Of a stretch of 34,120 nt of DNA, positions 32,747 through 34,120 are shown one piece after another. Location: positions 1-34,120 of the forward strand of contig CALJRW010000116.1 in assembly GCA_937976335.1 (NCBI GenBank), written 5' to 3'. The notes under the pieces were generated by a model. That model did no database searches and was not told where the DNA came from. It saw only the letters and a program-made list of their open reading frames with translations. Within the stretch, counting starts at the first letter, position 1, and each line of letters begins with the position of its first letter. The translations under genes were made by a program, and so were the position numbers. This DNA comes from an uncultured bacterium (GTDB lineage Bacteria; Bdellovibrionota_C; UBA2361; CALJRW01).

Positions 32747-33832
32747 ATGAAAAAGAAAATAGCTATACTTTCAGGTGATGGCATTGGACCAGAAGTAATG
32801 CAAGCCGCGTTAAAAGTGCTCAGTACTATCGAAAAGAGATTCAACCATGAATTTCAGTTTGAGGAAGCTTTAGTTGGAGGTGCTGCATATGATAAACAAG
32901 GAGAACATTTACCTAAAAAAACTTTAGAGATATGTGAAAATTCTGATGCAATTCTTTTTGGTTCAGTTGGCGGGCCAGTATCAGAACAAGGAAGCGAAAA
33001 ATGGAAAAATTGCGAAAAAATATCGCTACTAGGTCTAAGAAAGCACTTTCTATTCAATGCAAACTTTCGTCCTGCCAAAATTTATTCAGCCCTGGCTGAT
33101 ATTTGCCCACTTAAAAACAAGCTTATTGCGTCTGGAATTGACGTATTAGTCATTAGAGAGCTTTTAGGAGGGATTTATTTTGGTGAACATAAAACAGAAA
33201 TTGTTAATCAAAAAAGAAAGGCTATAGATGTTGCAGAGTACACTGAAGATCAAATTAGCTCTATAGCTCATATAGGTTTTCAGGCTGCAAAACAAAGAAA
33301 ACAAAAATTAGTTTCAGTAGATAAAGCTAATGTCTTAGATACTTCAAAACTTTGGCGAACAATTGTTACGGAAGTTCATTCAAATTACCCTGAAGTAATG
33401 TTAGAACATATGTTAGTAGATAATTGCGCAATGCAAATCATTCAAAATCCAAGTTATTTTGATGTCATATTAACTGAAAACATGTTTGGAGATATTATTT
33501 CTGATACAGCTGCAGTTCTACCAGGCTCACTTGGACTTATGCCTTCTGCAAGTTTAAATAGTAACGGTTTTGGAATGTATGAGCCTTCAGGCGGGTCTGC
33601 ACAAGACATAGCAGGAAAAAATATCGCCAACCCAACAGCTCAAATTTTATCTGCTGCAATGATGCTTAAGTTCTCTTTTGGCTTAAGCGAGGAGTCTAAA
33701 ATTATCGAAGACGCTGTAGAGAAAGTTATTAGTGATGGTGGAAGGACTATTGATATTGCTCGAGAAGATTTAAATTCTATCTCAACTCTTCAATTTACTG
33801 AGAGAATTGTTAATATCATTAAACATCTTTAG
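32747..33832 (+). CDS. leuB: 3-isopropylmalate dehydrogenase
   Basis: NAD-dependent oxidative decarboxylation of 3-isopropylmalate. The 361-residue protein begins KKIAILSGDGIGPEVMQAALKVL, has LFGSVGGP, LLGLRKHFLFNANFRPAKIY (with arginines for the malate moiety), VIRELLGGIYFG, the lysine/aspartate segment VDKANVLDTSKLWR, VDNCAMQIIQNPSYFDVILTENMFGDIISDTAAVLPGSLGLMPSASL, and EPSGGSAQDIAGKNIANPTAQILSAAMML, where the NAD-preferring pattern is retained. It lies 8 nt behind leuD with GGATAAAGC before the ATG. No terminator is evident after its stop. Confidence 0.96.
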   Translation: MKKKIAILSGDGIGPEVMQAALKVLSTIEKRFNHEFQFEEALVGGAAYDKQGEHLPKKTLEICENSDAILFGSVGGPVSEQGSEKWKNCEKISLLGLRKHFLFNANFRPAKIYSALADICPLKNKLIASGIDVLVIRELLGGIYFGEHKTEIVNQKRKAIDVAEYTEDQISSIAHIGFQAAKQRKQKLVSVDKANVLDTSKLWRTIVTEVHSNYPEVMLEHMLVDNCAMQIIQNPSYFDVILTENMFGDIISDTAAVLPGSLGLMPSASLNSNGFGMYEPSGGSAQDIAGKNIANPTAQILSAAMMLKFSFGLSEESKIIEDAVEKVISDGGRTIDIAREDLNSISTLQFTERIVNIIKHL

Positions 33833-34047
33833 GGTTATGATTTTAAGATGTCGCACCTCCTAGTTATCTCAAAAAGTATTTTCCGAATAATTCATTCTTG
33901 AAAACCTACGATTAATAGTCCAAGAAGCGGTGAGTAGTTTTTTAGATGCTACTTTATGGCTAAATCTTAGAATATATTAATAAAATTTTAAAAAAAATCG
34001 AAAATATATAGAAGCACTTAAGAATCTAAAGGCGATATAAGGTTAAG

Positions 34048-34120
34048 ATGTGCAATTTTACTAAAATAATCCCTTCTATTCTTTTATTCCTTATATCTAC
34101 TACAATAGCTATTGGACAAG
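34048..34120 (+). CDS. N-terminus of an exported protein (cut off by the window edge)
   Basis: Twenty-four codons are visible, reading MCNFTKIIPSILLFLISTTI and then AIGQ: one lysine followed by a hydrophobic core and small residues, as expected for a Sec signal peptide cut near AIG. An AAGG lies 6 nt ahead of the ATG, and TATAAG is at 34036-34041. What the mature protein does cannot be seen. Confidence 0.5.
   Translation, partial: MCNFTKIIPSILLFLISTTIAIGQ

Noticed and set aside
33833-34047. Terminator or small gene after leuB
   Set aside because: No hairpin with a T run and only a 17-codon frame (33848-33901) without features.
1-34120. tRNA, rRNA, CRISPR array, transposase or phage genes
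   Set aside because: None recognised by reading; short structured RNAs could still be missed without a covariance search.

Overview
This is an AT-rich window (GC content looks to be in the mid-30s percent by eye; not computed) from a bacterial chromosome. It is densely coded, has full biosynthetic capacity, and shows no phage, insertion-sequence transposase, CRISPR array, tRNA or rRNA that I could recognise. The phylum cannot be fixed from the sequence. Enzymes for lipid-linked exopolysaccharide priming, and exported proteins with ordinary signal peptides, fit a free-living or environmental bacterium. Unusual traits are a hexokinase of the eukaryotic type, an arginine-methyltransferase-like protein, a trifunctional aromatic enzyme and frequent leaderless promoters.

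Layout. 1-3620 (minus strand): partial hexokinase, PPP-type phosphatase, lepA. 3693-4398 (plus): DUF4160/DUF2442 pair followed by the amputated 5' end of a periplasmic binding-protein gene. 4426-6976: a sodium/solute symporter with an overlapping 38-residue membrane protein, divergent from a winged-helix regulator. 6977-7335: an intergenic region full of hairpins. 7336-10055: methyltransferase (plus) and lysS (minus). 10119-18090: surface polysaccharide block (UDP-glucuronate decarboxylase, UDP-glucose dehydrogenase, priming sugar transferase, two GT4 and one GT2 glycosyltransferases), interrupted by a plus-strand nagD-like phosphatase. 18346-19737: TPR protein. 19822-20002: a 181-bp palindromic element. 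20101-27651 (minus): one tight operon with all seven shikimate-pathway activities plus the phenylalanine branch, preceded by a Phe/Tyr-rich leader ORF. 28005-33832: ilvE (minus), divergent from leuA-leuC-leuD-leuB (plus). The window ends inside a gene that starts with a signal peptide.

How it fits together. The fused chorismate mutase/prephenate dehydratase/ACT/DAHP synthase puts the first step of the shikimate pathway and the first two phenylalanine-branch steps in one polypeptide. Its single ACT domain carries the Phe-binding motifs, and a short leader peptide with F-F-S-S-F-Y-F lies directly behind a good promoter. Together these suggest both enzyme-level and transcript-level control by phenylalanine/tyrosine. 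IlvE and LeuABCD next door complete leucine synthesis.

A pattern that runs through the window is leaderless transcription. At several operon heads a -35/-10 pair with about 17-bp spacing ends only 6 to 8 nt before the ATG, while several genes inside operons carry Shine-Dalgarno sequences. This pattern was also used to correct several start sites.
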